From Nocardiopsis coralli (GTDB lineage: Bacteria > Actinomycetota > Actinomycetes > Streptosporangiales > Streptosporangiaceae), in the NCBI RefSeq assembly GCF_014892575.1, contig NZ_JADBGI010000007.1, positions 62,001 through 126,000 on the forward strand: DNA of 64,000 bases, read 5' to 3'. The notes under the pieces are model-generated. The model ran no database searches and was not told the origin of the DNA. It worked only from the letters and a program-made list of their open reading frames with translations. Of the stretch, positions 1 to 8,552 are shown piece after piece. How positions within the stretch are numbered: position 1 is the stretch's first letter; every line of letters starts with the position of its first letter. A program made the translations under genes and the position numbers.

Positions 1-603
1 ACCCGCGTCAACCACGACCGGGCCGACAGCGCCACCCGCGCGGCGCTGCTCACCGCCGCCCGTGGGGTCTTCGAGGAGAAGGGGTTCGCCCGCACCACCG
101 TCGCCGGCATCACCGGCCGCGCCGGGGTCGGGCGGGCCACGTTCTACGTCTACTTCTCCGACAAGGAGGAGGTCTTCGCCGTGCTCGCCCGGCAGGTGCG
201 CGACCGCCTCGTGGCCGGGCAGGAGCTCGGCGGGGTCGACGCGGACGACGCCCATGCCGTCGCGGAGGCAACCACCACCGCCTACCTCGACGCCTACCTC
301 GAGAACCTCGCCTTCATCGCCGTGATCCAGCACCAGTCGCTGGCCGACCCGGCGATGAGCGCCCTGTGGCAGGAGATCCACGCCCGCCCACTGGAGCGCT
401 CGGCCCGCTACATCCGCCGCCTGGTACGGCGCGGTGAGGCCGACCCCGCGGCCTCACCCGAGGCGGTCGCCCGGGCGGCGGGCGGCATGGTCTCCTCGGT
501 CGCCGGTCACCTGTCCGTCGCCCCCGACCAGCGCGAACGCGCCACCGAGGAGCTCGTCGCGATGTACGTGCGCCTGCTCGGCCTGCCCCCGCGCGACCGG
601 TGA
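1..603 (+). CDS. TetR/AcrR family transcriptional regulator, 5' end outside window
   Basis: The reading frame is open from the first base, so the start lies upstream; 200 residues are visible, close to a full TetR protein. The N-terminal part holds the typical helix-turn-helix: a helix around residues 15-30, then TVAGITGRAGVGRATFY at about 34-50 and the following YFSDKEEVF, which is the hallmark of TetR recognition helices. The C-terminal two thirds are helical and Ala/Leu-rich, as in TetR ligand-binding domains, and do not show what ligand is sensed. It would be a repressor of unknown targets; no target gene is evident downstream because the next 530 bases hold no gene. Family assignment is secure, function beyond that is not. 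Confidence 0.85.
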   Translation, partial: TRVNHDRADSATRAALLTAARGVFEEKGFARTTVAGITGRAGVGRATFYVYFSDKEEVFAVLARQVRDRLVAGQELGGVDADDAHAVAEATTTAYLDAYLENLAFIAVIQHQSLADPAMSALWQEIHARPLERSARYIRRLVRRGEADPAASPEAVARAAGGMVSSVAGHLSVAPDQRERATEELVAMYVRLLGLPPRDR

Positions 604-712
604 CCCCGGTCGGAGAGCCCGAGACCGCTGTGTCCCGGCCGGTGGAGGAACTCGGCTCCAGGGCGGTGCGCCGCTGACCGCCTCCGGCGAGTCCGGGGCT
701 GGCCGCAGCGTC

Positions 713-1037
713 GTCACGGGTGGCGCGGCTGCCACGTTGGGAGGGCTCACCGGGTGCACCAAAGGCGCCGGGCCCGAGATGCAGTGGTGCCTGCCGGCGT
801 TGCCGGGCCGGATCGCCCCGACGGTCACGGGCGGCGCGGCTGCCGTGCTGGGATGGCCCACCGGGTGCGCTGGGGGCGCGGGGGCCGAGGCTCCGTGGGG
901 CCTGTCCGCTTTCCGCGCCGGACCGCCCGACCGTCACGGGCAGCGCGGCAGCAACCCTGGGGTGGCTCACCGGACGCACCGGGGGCGCCGGGCTCGAGGC
1001 CCCGCGAGGACTGCCCGCGTTGCCGGGCTGGATCTGA
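713..1037. repeat. Three degenerate tandem copies of a ~110-bp unit in a gene-free stretch
   Basis: The stretch 604-1134 has no convincing gene. Its core holds three imperfect direct repeats that begin with GTCACGGG or GTCACGG at 713, 824 and 933, giving spacings of 111 and 109 bp. Each copy continues with a similar series of words (GCGCGGC, a GGGATGG-like block, CACCGGGTGC-like, GGCGCCGGGC). The first two copies stay in phase (37 codons), the third is shifted by two bases, so the unit is not preserved as protein. The rest of the gap (604-712, 1038-1134) shows nothing else apart from the ribosome-binding region of the next gene. Confidence 0.6.
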
Positions 1038-1134
1038 CCGCCGCGGCCGGACCCGGACACCGGGCGCCCCGCGATGAACCACGGCCCGGCCGGGGCATCC
1101 CACCAGGAGAGGAACGTTCGACGGGGGAGGCGCC

Positions 1135-1524
1135 ATGGAACGCCGGAACGCGGCCCGGGCCCTGGCGGTGGCGGTGACGGCCACCGTCGTGGGCACGACG
1201 TCGGTGAGCCAGTTCGCCGACCCCGCCTGGGGGTTGCTGGTCTCGCTCGTGGGCCTGGTCGCGACCTGGGTGGTCTGCGTGCGGGGCTGGCGCGCCGTGC
1301 GGCGTCCCCGCCCGTTCCGCCTGGTGTGCGCCCCCATCGGCCAGCTGCTGTGCGCCTTCATCGTCGCGCTGATCTCGGCGGCCGACCTGCGGGCCGAGGA
1401 CAACCCGTGGGCGTTCGTGGGCGTGTGGCTGTTCACAGCGGGGGGTTACGTCTTCATGTCCGTGCTCTTCGCCGGTTTCCTGCGCGACAAGGACTTCTCC
1501 ACCGGGGCGGGCCAAGGCATCTGA
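1135..1524 (+). CDS. Small hypothetical membrane protein
   Basis: A 129-residue protein with about four hydrophobic segments (roughly residues 8-22, 30-48, 63-78 and 92-112) separated by short basic loops such as RGWRAVRRPRPFR, which suggests an integral membrane protein with its basic loops facing the cytoplasm. The ATG follows GGGGGAGG with seven bases between, a good ribosome-binding site, and codon usage is typical of the window. I do not recognise the family. It stands alone between the repeat region and the GH2 gene, so context gives no role. Confidence 0.6.
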   Translation: MERRNAARALAVAVTATVVGTTSVSQFADPAWGLLVSLVGLVATWVVCVRGWRAVRRPRPFRLVCAPIGQLLCAFIVALISAADLRAEDNPWAFVGVWLFTAGGYVFMSVLFAGFLRDKDFSTGAGQGI

Positions 1525-1608
1525 GGCGCCGGGGCGCCCCGAACCAGGCCGACCGGCTCACACGCCGCTGAAACAGGACAGTTGGGGGTCTCGACGCGAG
1601 GGATTCTA

Positions 1609-1623
1609 ACGTTGTAAAAACGT
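1609..1623. promoter_or_regulatory. Candidate operator upstream of the GH2/ABC cluster
   Basis: A perfect inverted repeat ACGTT-N5-AACGT lies 54 bp before the GH2 start, in a short AT-rich island (TTCTAACGTTGTAAAAACG). Position and symmetry fit a repressor site for sugar importer cluster 1, but no regulator gene is adjacent, so assignment is inference. A related looser pair ACGTTG/CAACGT is present at 12501-12524. Confidence 0.35.
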
Positions 1624-1676
1624 GGGACAGGTCACCCGGCCGACGAGCCCCGCAGCTGTGAGGACGGTCAGCAACG

Positions 1677-3497
1677 ATGGAAACGCCCCCCACCGACCCC
1701 CCGCGCCCGGAGTATCCCCGGCCGCAGTTCACCCGCCCCGACTGGCTCTGCCTCAACGGCACCTGGGGCTTCGAGATCGACCGCGCCGACACCGGCCTCG
1801 AACGCGGACTGCGCGAGGCCGAACTCGCCGGCACCATCACCGTGCCGTTCTGCCCCGAGTCGGAGCTCTCCGGGATCGGCGACACCGACTTCATGGAGGC
1901 GGTCTGGTACCGCCGCACGGTGCGCATCCCCGAGCAGTGGGCCGGAAAGCGCGTCCTCCTGCACTTCCAGGCGGTCGACCACGACACCACCGTGTGGGCC
2001 GACGGCGTCGAGGTCGCCCGGCACCGCGGCGGCTTCACCCCCTTCACCGCCGACCTCGGAGGCGTCGCCGGACCCGGCGACGAGGTCGTGCTCGTCGTGC
2101 GCGCCCGTGACACCCGCCACGGCGTGCAGGCGCGCGGAAAACAGGCCACCTGGTACGCCAACTCCGGCTGCCACTACACCCGCACCACGGGGATCTGGCA
2201 GACCGTGTGGATGGAACCCGTGCCCGACGTGCACCTGCGCCGTCCGGTGATCGAACCGGACCTGGCCAACGGCGCCTTCCACCTGCAGTGCCCGATCTCC
2301 GAGCCGCGGCGCGGACTGTCCGTGCACGCCGTGCTCTCCGACGCCGACGGCACGGTGGTGGCCGAGGGCGGCGTCCGTGCCGAGCTCGAGGCCGCGCCCC
2401 GGCTCACGCTCACGATCCCCGAACGGCAGCGCCGCCCCTGGTCGCCCCAGGACCCGCACCTGTACACGCTCCACCTGGAACTGCGCGGCGCCGACGGGGA
2501 GACCGTCGACCGGGCGGAGAGCTACGTCGGCCTGCGCTCGGTCTCCATCGAGGGCAAGGCCGTGCTCATCAACGGCGAGCGGGTCTTCCAGCGCCTCGTG
2601 CTCGACCAGGGGTACTACCCCGACGGGCTGATGACCGCGCCCGACGACGCGTCCCTGGTCCGCGACATCGAACTCGCCCTCCGCGCCGGGTTCAACGGGG
2701 CCCGCCTGCACCAGAAGGTCTTCGAGGAACGCTTCCTCCACCACGCCGACCGGCTCGGCTACCTGGTCTGGGGCGAGTTCGGAGACTGGGGGTGCGCGGC
2801 GGAGGGCCCGGCCGGCGCGGACAACCAGCGCCCCGACGCCTCCTACGTCACGCAGTGGCTGGAGGCGGTCGAACGCGACCGTTCCCACCCGAGCATCATC
2901 GGCTGGTGCCCGCTCAACGAGACCTTCCAGCGGCTCCACGACCGCATCACCGGTCTCGACGACGTGACCCGGGGGATGTTCCTCGCGACCAAGGCCCTGG
3001 ACCCCACGCGCCCGGTCGTCGACGCGTCCGGCTACTCCCACCGGGTGCCCGAGACCGACGTGTACGACTCCCACAACTACGAGCAGGACCCCGAGGCGTT
3101 CCGTGAGCAGATGCGCGGTCTCGCGGAGGACGCCCCCTACGTCAACCCCGCGGGAGGGGAGAACTGGTCCGTGCCCTACCGGGGCCAGCCCTACTTCTGC
3201 AGCGAGTTCGGCGGGATCCGCTGGGACCCCGATCACCGCGCCGACGGCGCCTCCTGGGGATACGGCACCGACCCCGCCTCGGAGGAGGAGTTCCACACGC
3301 GCTTCGCCGGGCTGACCGGTGTCCTGCTCGACGACCCCGACATGTTCGGTTACTGCTACACCCAGCTCACCGACGTCTTCCAGGAGCGCAACGGCGTCTA
3401 CCGCTTCGACCGCGGCGACAAACTCGACGTCGCGCGGATCGCCGCGGCCCAGCAGCGCACCGCCGCCTTCGAGAAGCACGGCCCCCACAACGGCTGA
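1677..3497 (+). CDS. Glycoside hydrolase family 2 protein (beta-galactosidase/glucuronidase type)
   Basis: A 606-residue cytoplasmic GH2 enzyme without signal peptide. The N-terminal jelly-roll domain begins with LNGTWGFEID (about residue 25), followed by the immunoglobulin-like domain and a TIM barrel from about residue 280. The acid/base glutamate is E415 in CPLNETF and the nucleophile is E510 in FCSEFGG, both in the usual GH2 setting, so the enzyme should be active. GH2 covers beta-galactosidases, glucuronidases, mannosidases and arabinosidases; the short length and sequence resemble the beta-galactosidase/glucuronidase branch, and the substrate is not decided by sequence alone. It leads a cluster with a lipoprotein and two permeases, so it probably hydrolyses the oligosaccharide they import. 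GAGG at 1660 precedes the ATG. Confidence 0.85.
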   Translation: METPPTDPPRPEYPRPQFTRPDWLCLNGTWGFEIDRADTGLERGLREAELAGTITVPFCPESELSGIGDTDFMEAVWYRRTVRIPEQWAGKRVLLHFQAVDHDTTVWADGVEVARHRGGFTPFTADLGGVAGPGDEVVLVVRARDTRHGVQARGKQATWYANSGCHYTRTTGIWQTVWMEPVPDVHLRRPVIEPDLANGAFHLQCPISEPRRGLSVHAVLSDADGTVVAEGGVRAELEAAPRLTLTIPERQRRPWSPQDPHLYTLHLELRGADGETVDRAESYVGLRSVSIEGKAVLINGERVFQRLVLDQGYYPDGLMTAPDDASLVRDIELALRAGFNGARLHQKVFEERFLHHADRLGYLVWGEFGDWGCAAEGPAGADNQRPDASYVTQWLEAVERDRSHPSIIGWCPLNETFQRLHDRITGLDDVTRGMFLATKALDPTRPVVDASGYSHRVPETDVYDSHNYEQDPEAFREQMRGLAEDAPYVNPAGGENWSVPYRGQPYFCSEFGGIRWDPDHRADGASWGYGTDPASEEEFHTRFAGLTGVLLDDPDMFGYCYTQLTDVFQERNGVYRFDRGDKLDVARIAAAQQRTAAFEKHGPHNG

Positions 3498-3503
3498 CGG
3501 CCC

Positions 3504-3539
3504 GGAGCCCCCGGACCGGCCACGGAGACCGGGGGCTCC
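3504..3539 (+). terminator. Stem-loop between GH2 gene and binding-protein gene
   Basis: A perfect 11-bp inverted repeat, GGAGCCCCCGG and CCGGGGGCTCC, with a 14-base loop lies right after the GH2 stop. There is no T-run. It could be a partial terminator or an RNA-processing stem that lets the importer genes be expressed at a different level. Confidence 0.5.
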
Positions 3540-3560
3540 CTCACCCCCCAGGAGCCCCCC

Positions 3561-4916
3561 ATGCCTTCCTCACCCGTGCCCGAACCACCCCCGCGCCCAC
3601 CGTCCCCCGTCAGCCGGCGCAGCATCCTCCTCGGCGGGGGCGCCCTGGCCCTCGGGGCGGCCGCGGCCGGCTGCACCCCCGGCGGTGCAACGCCCGCGGG
3701 CCGCACCCCCGTCCGTTTCTGGAGCCTGTTCCAGGGCGGCGACGGTGCGCGCGCCGAGACCATGTACGCCGCGGTGGAGGAACAGGCCCCGCACCTGGCG
3801 ATCGAACCCACGACGCTCGCCTGGGGCCCGCCCTACTACACCAAGCTCGCGATGGCCTCCGTCGGCGGCCGCGCCCCGGAGACCGCGATCATGCACCTGT
3901 CCCGCCTGCCCGGCTACGCGCCCGGCGGCCTGCTCGAACCCTTCGACCTGGACCTGCTCGCCGAGTTCGGTGTCACGCCCGACGACTTCGTCCCCGACCT
4001 GTGGCGGCGCGGCGAGTACGACGACGGTGTCTACGCCGTTCCGCTCGACACCCACCCCTTCATCGTCTTCTACGACACGGAACTGGCCGACTCGGCCGGG
4101 CTGCTCGACACCGACGGCCGGCTGCGCCCCATCCGGTCCGACCGCGAGCTGGTCGAGGCCTCCCGCGCGCTGGCCGAGGCCGGCGGCGGCAACGGCATCT
4201 CCTTCGGCTACGTCAACGACGACTCCCAGGGCTGGCGCCTGTTCTGGAACCTCTACAGCCAGACCGGCGCCGAACTGCGCCTGCCCGAGGGCGGGCCCGC
4301 CGAGCTCGACCACGACGCCGCCCTGCGCGTCTACCGCCTCCTGGCCGAGCTCTTCGACGGCGGGACCAGCCCGGCGGGGCAGAGCTACCAGACCGCCCTG
4401 GCAGGGTTCGCGGACGGCCGGTCCGGCATGCTCCTCACCGGTGAGTGGGAGCTGCCCTACCTCCAGGACAGCGTCGAGAACCTCGGGGCCGCGCCCTTCC
4501 CCACGGTCTTCGAACAGCCCGGCAGTTACGCCGACTCGCACGCCTTCGTGCTGCCGCGGCAGAACGACCCCGACCCCGAACGGGTGCGCGCCGCCCACGA
4601 GTTCGTGGCGCTCATGCTGCGCAACAGCATGACGTGGGGCGAGGCCGGGCACCTGCCGGCGTACAGGCCGGTCGGGGAGTCGGAGGAGTACCTGTCGCTC
4701 AGCCCGCAGGCCGACTACGCCGCAGCGGCCGAGAACCCTGTGCTGGACCCGCCGTCCTGGTTCGCGGGCGCCGGGTCGACCTTCCACACCGACATGACCG
4801 ACACCGTGCGTACCGCGCTCACGGGCGCCGGCCCCGAGGCCGCGGTCGAACAGTTGGCCGAGGCGCTGGACTCCTGGGTCGTGCGGGAGAACCCGACGGT
4901 CGGAGGTACCTCATGA
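3561..4916 (+). CDS. ABC transporter sugar-binding lipoprotein (importer 1)
   Basis: A 451-residue extracellular solute-binding protein, family 1 type. The N-terminus has a twin-arginine signal (SRRSILLGG, R19-R20) running into a lipobox AAAGC with C38 as the lipidated cysteine, so it is exported folded by Tat and anchored as a lipoprotein. The mature part begins with RFWSLFQGGDG and contains sequence typical of carbohydrate-binding proteins (FADGRSGMLLTGEWELPY near residue 275-292). It is followed with a 4-nt overlap by the first permease. The exact sugar is unknown; the preceding GH2 enzyme suggests a galactoside- or other beta-linked oligosaccharide. Confidence 0.88.
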   Translation: MPSSPVPEPPPRPPSPVSRRSILLGGGALALGAAAAGCTPGGATPAGRTPVRFWSLFQGGDGARAETMYAAVEEQAPHLAIEPTTLAWGPPYYTKLAMASVGGRAPETAIMHLSRLPGYAPGGLLEPFDLDLLAEFGVTPDDFVPDLWRRGEYDDGVYAVPLDTHPFIVFYDTELADSAGLLDTDGRLRPIRSDRELVEASRALAEAGGGNGISFGYVNDDSQGWRLFWNLYSQTGAELRLPEGGPAELDHDAALRVYRLLAELFDGGTSPAGQSYQTALAGFADGRSGMLLTGEWELPYLQDSVENLGAAPFPTVFEQPGSYADSHAFVLPRQNDPDPERVRAAHEFVALMLRNSMTWGEAGHLPAYRPVGESEEYLSLSPQADYAAAAENPVLDPPSWFAGAGSTFHTDMTDTVRTALTGAGPEAAVEQLAEALDSWVVRENPTVGGTS

Positions 4917-5842
4917 GCGCCCCGGCCCGGACCCGGATCCCGCAGCGCACACCCGAGGCGGCACGGCCCCGGCGCGCCCGCCGCGCCATCGCCGACGCGA
5001 GTTGGACCTTCCTGCTTCCGTTCGTCCTCGTCTACGGGGCGTTCCTCGGATGGCCGCTGCTGAGCGGGTTGTGGATCAGCTTCACCGACCTCGCGCTCAA
5101 CGGCGCCGGCGGGGACTTCGTCGGCACGGACAACTACGCCGAGGCGCTGGGCGACCCGCTCGTGTGGCAGACCGTCGGCAACACGGCCTTCTTCACGCTG
5201 ATCACCACGGTTCCGCTCATCGTGATCGCGCTGGCCATGGCGGTGCTCGTGCACGCCGGACTGCCCGGGCAGTGGCTGTGGCGCCTGGCGTTCTTCATGC
5301 CGTTCCTGCTGCCGGTCACCACCGTCGCCCTGGTGTGGGACTACCTCTACAACGACGACTTCGGGCTGTTCAACCAGGTCCTCGGTGTCTTCGGCGGGGA
5401 CGGCCTGGGCTGGCTCACCGACGAGAACGTCGCGATGTGGTCGGTGGCGGCCGCGACCGTGTGGTGGACCGTCGGCTTCAACTTCCTGCTGTACCTGGCC
5501 GCCCTGCAGTCGGTGCCCGATCACCTCTACGAGGCCGCCGCGCTGGACGGGGCCGGGGCCTGGGCCCGCCTGCGCTACGTGACCCTTCCCCAACTGCGCA
5601 CGGTCACCGTGGTCGTGATCCTGCTGCAGGTCCTGGCCTCGCTCAAAGTCTTCGACCAGATCTACCTGCTGACCATGGGCGGGCCCGGGGACTCGACCCG
5701 CTCGCTGTTGCTCTACATCTACGACCTGGGCTTCACCGGCTACCGCATCGGCTACAGCTCGGCCGTCTCGTACCTCTTCCTGGCGATCGTGCTCGTGATC
5801 GCCGCCGTCCAGGTGTGGATCGCCATGCGGAGAAAGGCCTGA
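4913..5842 (+). CDS. ABC sugar permease, MalF type (importer 1)
   Basis: A 309-residue membrane permease with about six transmembrane helices, beginning with a cytoplasmic tail rich in arginine. The EAA loop that docks on the ATPase is visible as EAAALDGAGAWARLRYVTLP near residue 205. The ATG start is chosen because it overlaps the stop of the binding-protein gene as ATGA, which indicates translational coupling; the open frame extends further upstream but only through the previous gene. No ATPase gene occurs in the cluster. In streptomycetes such importers share the ATPase MsiK, and the same is likely here. Confidence 0.9.
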   Translation: MSAPARTRIPQRTPEAARPRRARRAIADASWTFLLPFVLVYGAFLGWPLLSGLWISFTDLALNGAGGDFVGTDNYAEALGDPLVWQTVGNTAFFTLITTVPLIVIALAMAVLVHAGLPGQWLWRLAFFMPFLLPVTTVALVWDYLYNDDFGLFNQVLGVFGGDGLGWLTDENVAMWSVAAATVWWTVGFNFLLYLAALQSVPDHLYEAAALDGAGAWARLRYVTLPQLRTVTVVVILLQVLASLKVFDQIYLLTMGGPGDSTRSLLLYIYDLGFTGYRIGYSSAVSYLFLAIVLVIAAVQVWIAMRRKA

Positions 5843-5843
5843 C

Positions 5844-6752
5844 ATGACCGTGCAGATCACCTCCCGCGCGGCCCGCCGGCGCGAGGCCGCCCGCGACCGT
5901 GCCCGGCAGCGCGCCCTGATCCTGGGCGGCGGGCGCACCGCCACCGTGGCCGCCTGCGCGGCGCTGGTCCTCCTCACGGTGCTGTGGCTGGCACCGATGG
6001 TGTGGGGCCTGCTCACCTCCCTGCGGACCGAGCAGGACGCGGTGTCCCTGCCGGTCGCGCTCCTGCCCGAGAACGGCTTCACCCTGGAGCAGTACCGGTC
6101 GCTGTTCGCGGCGGGCAACATCCAGCTGTGGATGGTCAACAGCCTGCTCGTCGCGGTGCTGGTCACCCTGTTCACCCTGGTCGTCTCCGCGCCCGCGGCC
6201 TTCGCGATGTCGCGCCTGCCGTTCCGCGGCCGGGCGCTTCTGGCGGCGCTGACGGTCGGCGCGATCATGGTCCCGCCCCAGCTGCTGATCGTGCCGCTGT
6301 TCCAGCAGATGGTGGCGCTGAACCTGGTCGACACCTACGCGGCGGTCATCCTTCCGCAGCTGGTGATGCCGGTCATCGTGTTCATCCTGAAGCGGTTCTT
6401 CGACACCGTGCCCCGCGAACTCGACGACGCCGCCCGGATGGACGGGGCGTCGAACTGGCGGTTGTTCACCAGCGTGATCCTGCCGCTGTCCCGGCCGATC
6501 CTGGCGGCCGCGGCGATCTTCGTCTTCATCACCGCCTGGAACAACTACCTGTGGCCGTTCATCATCACGACCGACCCGGCCCTGATGACGCTGCCCGTGG
6601 GGATCCCCAACATCCTCAACGCGCACGGCACCTTCTACGCCGCCCAGCTCGCGTCGTCGATGGTGGCCGCGGCCCCGATGATCATCGTCTTCCTGTTCTT
6701 CCAGCGCCACATCATCCGGAGCGTGGCCACGACGGGACTCGGCGGGCGCTGA
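5844..6752 (+). CDS. ABC sugar permease, MalG type (importer 1)
   Basis: A 302-residue permease, partner of the preceding MalF-type protein, starting one base after its stop. It has a basic N-terminus, about six membrane helices and the EAA motif as DDAARMDGASNWRLFTSVIL near residues 193-212. It ends the importer 1 operon: a strong hairpin begins at its stop codon. Together the two permeases and the lipoprotein form a CUT1-type carbohydrate importer lacking its own ATPase. Confidence 0.9.
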   Translation: MTVQITSRAARRREAARDRARQRALILGGGRTATVAACAALVLLTVLWLAPMVWGLLTSLRTEQDAVSLPVALLPENGFTLEQYRSLFAAGNIQLWMVNSLLVAVLVTLFTLVVSAPAAFAMSRLPFRGRALLAALTVGAIMVPPQLLIVPLFQQMVALNLVDTYAAVILPQLVMPVIVFILKRFFDTVPRELDDAARMDGASNWRLFTSVILPLSRPILAAAAIFVFITAWNNYLWPFIITTDPALMTLPVGIPNILNAHGTFYAAQLASSMVAAAPMIIVFLFFQRHIIRSVATTGLGGR

Positions 6753-6775
6753 CCCGGGCGGCGGCCGCCCGGGTC
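6751..6775 (+). terminator. Hairpin terminator of importer 1 operon
   Basis: GACCCGGGCGG and CCGCCCGGGTC form an 11-bp perfect stem around a 3-base loop, beginning within the stop codon of the last permease gene. There is no T-run, which is usual for actinomycete terminators. Confidence 0.65.
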
Positions 6776-6908
6776 GCCCTGCGGGGCACGCCCCGTGCCC
6801 CGGATCGACCGGCTCCCAGCGGCCCCCGCTGCTCTTCCGGACCGGGACCGTCCGCGCGTGGACGCAGGTTCGCCGTGGACCGACCGCCGGACGCCGCGCA
6901 CCGGGTCA

Positions 6909-7490
6909 CTACGACCCGGTGCGCAGGTCCTTGCGCATCAGCACACGCGGGTGGCCGGACACACGCGACGTGGTGTCCGAGGCATGCACGAACCCGGCGC
7001 GTTCGAAGTTCTCCCGGAACCCCACGTAGGCCATGGTCGCGTCCACCTTCGCGCCGCCGTTGTCCACCGGGTAGGCCTCCAGCACCGGTGCCCCGTGCGA
7101 ACGTGCGAACTCGGCCGCCCCGTCGATCAGCGCGTGCGAGATCCCCTGCTTGCGGTGGCCGGGGCGCACGCGGATGCACCACAGCGACCACACCGGCAGA
7201 TCGTCCAGGTGCGGGATGGTCCGGCTGCGGGCGTAGGAGGTGTCGGCGCGGGGAGCCACCCCGGCCCAGCCGACCGGTTCGCCGCCGTCGTAGGCGAGCA
7301 CACCCGGGGCGGGGTCCTTGCGGCACAGCTCGGCGACGTAGGCGCCCCGGGCCGGCCCGCGGAGCTCGTTGTTGAGCTTGGACGGGATGCGGTGGCTCAG
7401 GCACCAGCAGACGTTGGCGTCCGGTGACTTGGGGCCCACCAGGGCCCTGACGTCCTCGAAGACCGAAGCAGGGCGTACGTCGATGGTCAT
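6909..7490 (-). CDS. GNAT family N-acetyltransferase
   Basis: A 193-residue protein with the GNAT acetyl-CoA binding core: LWCIRVRPGHRKQGIS at about residues 107-122 is the beta4 strand and the R/Q-x-x-G-x-G/A pyrophosphate loop (here RKQGIS). The C-terminal GFRENFERAGF is the usual 'GF...aGF' ending in which the enzyme closes over the substrate. The acceptor substrate cannot be told. It lies downstream of the LysR gene on the same strand with a 45-bp gap, and converges on the importer 1 operon. Cys residues near the N-terminus (CWCLS) are seen in a common uncharacterised actinobacterial GNAT subgroup. Confidence 0.8.
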   Translation of the reverse strand: MTIDVRPASVFEDVRALVGPKSPDANVCWCLSHRIPSKLNNELRGPARGAYVAELCRKDPAPGVLAYDGGEPVGWAGVAPRADTSYARSRTIPHLDDLPVWSLWCIRVRPGHRKQGISHALIDGAAEFARSHGAPVLEAYPVDNGGAKVDATMAYVGFRENFERAGFVHASDTTSRVSGHPRVLMRKDLRTGS

Positions 7491-7535
7491 GGCACCACGA
7501 TCGCACGTCCGGGAGGGATGTGCGGTGCGGACGCT

Positions 7536-8447
7536 TCACGCGGTGCCGTGGCCGGGCAGGCTCGCCCGCAGCGCCGCGACGGCCGCCGCCACACGCGGGT
7601 TGTCGCCCGAACCGCGGCGCAGCGCGAGCAGGATCCTCCGGCGGGGCACCTGCTCCCCGGTCAGGGGGACCTGGACCACCGCGGGGTGGGGGACGGTCAC
7701 GGCGATCCGGGGGACCGCGGCGATGCCGAGCCCGGCCGCCACCAGGGCCGTGGTGGCCGTGAGCTCCTGCACGTAGTGGGCCACACGGGGCGCGTAGCCG
7801 ATCGCGCGCGTGGCCGCGGCCAGTTCGATGTAGGCGTCCTGGTGCGCGTGGCCCGAGATCCACTCCTCCTCGGCCGCGTCCTCCAGACGGACGGGCCCGT
7901 CGCCGGCGAACCGGTGGCCTTCGGGGACGAGCAGGTCGATCGGGTCGTCGAAGAGGCCCGTGACCTCCACGTGGCTGTCCCCGATACGGCTGGTGGACTC
8001 GTCGGCGACGTACAGGCCCAGGTCGACGGCGCCCGACTCCAGCGCGGTGAGGATCTCGCCGGAGAAGACCTCCTTGACCACGGGCTCCAGCAACCGGTGC
8101 TCGGCCGCCAACCGCAGTACGGCGGGGGTGAGGATCGAGGGGATCGCCGTGGGGAAAGCCCCGAGCACGATCGGCCCGCACAGTTCTCGGGCCGCCGCGG
8201 TCGTGTCGCTCAGAGCGGTCTCCCACTGGGCGTTCAGCGCACGCGCATGGGTGACCAGGCGCCGGCCGGCCGGGGTCAGCCGGACGCGGCGGCCGTGGCG
8301 TTCGAGGAGGTCCACGTCGAGCTCCGCGGCGAGTTCCTTGAGCTGTTTGGAGACGCCGGACGGGCTCCGGTACAGGGCTTCGGCCGCCGCGGTGACGGTG
8401 CCGTACTCGCACACGGCGACCAGGAGGTGCAGGCGGGCATCGATCAT
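7536..8447 (-). CDS. LysR family transcriptional regulator
   Basis: A 303-residue LysR protein. The winged HTH is at residues 1-60: LLVAVCEYGTVTAAAEAL, then SPSGVSKQLKELAAEL as recognition helix, followed by the LTPAGRRL motif that ends the DNA-binding domain. The remaining 220 residues are the periplasmic-binding-protein-like effector domain. Start: the ATG giving MIDARLHLL fits LysR family length; an in-frame GTG 15 bases upstream is possible. It is divergent from the MFS gene, the classical LysR arrangement, and the AT-rich spacer TGAATAATTGAA at 8472-8483 is a plausible binding site. The effector is unknown. Confidence 0.9.
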   Translation of the reverse strand: MIDARLHLLVAVCEYGTVTAAAEALYRSPSGVSKQLKELAAELDVDLLERHGRRVRLTPAGRRLVTHARALNAQWETALSDTTAAARELCGPIVLGAFPTAIPSILTPAVLRLAAEHRLLEPVVKEVFSGEILTALESGAVDLGLYVADESTSRIGDSHVEVTGLFDDPIDLLVPEGHRFAGDGPVRLEDAAEEEWISGHAHQDAYIELAAATRAIGYAPRVAHYVQELTATTALVAAGLGIAAVPRIAVTVPHPAVVQVPLTGEQVPRRRILLALRRGSGDNPRVAAAVAALRASLPGHGTA

Positions 8448-8552
8448 GCATCCATGGTGCACGGTTTCGCTGAATAATTGAACCTGGACGACAGGCTTTG
8501 CGCCCCCTAGGACTGGAAGGAGTCCCTGCTCCCTCCGACCCGGGCGGATCCC

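Noticed and set aside
62..1177. Long overlapping open frames across the first kilobase beyond the TetR gene
   Set aside because: They run through the noncoding repeat region in several frames with biased Arg/Pro/Gly composition; the frame of the repeats is not kept between copies 2 and 3.
1668..3488. 606-codon open frame on the minus strand opposite the GH2 gene
   Set aside because: It mirrors the GH2 gene almost exactly; its protein is a Gly/Val/Ala-rich shadow without any motif, as expected from GC-rich third positions. The same holds for long antisense frames opposite thrS, the carboxylase alpha gene, the ALDH genes and others.
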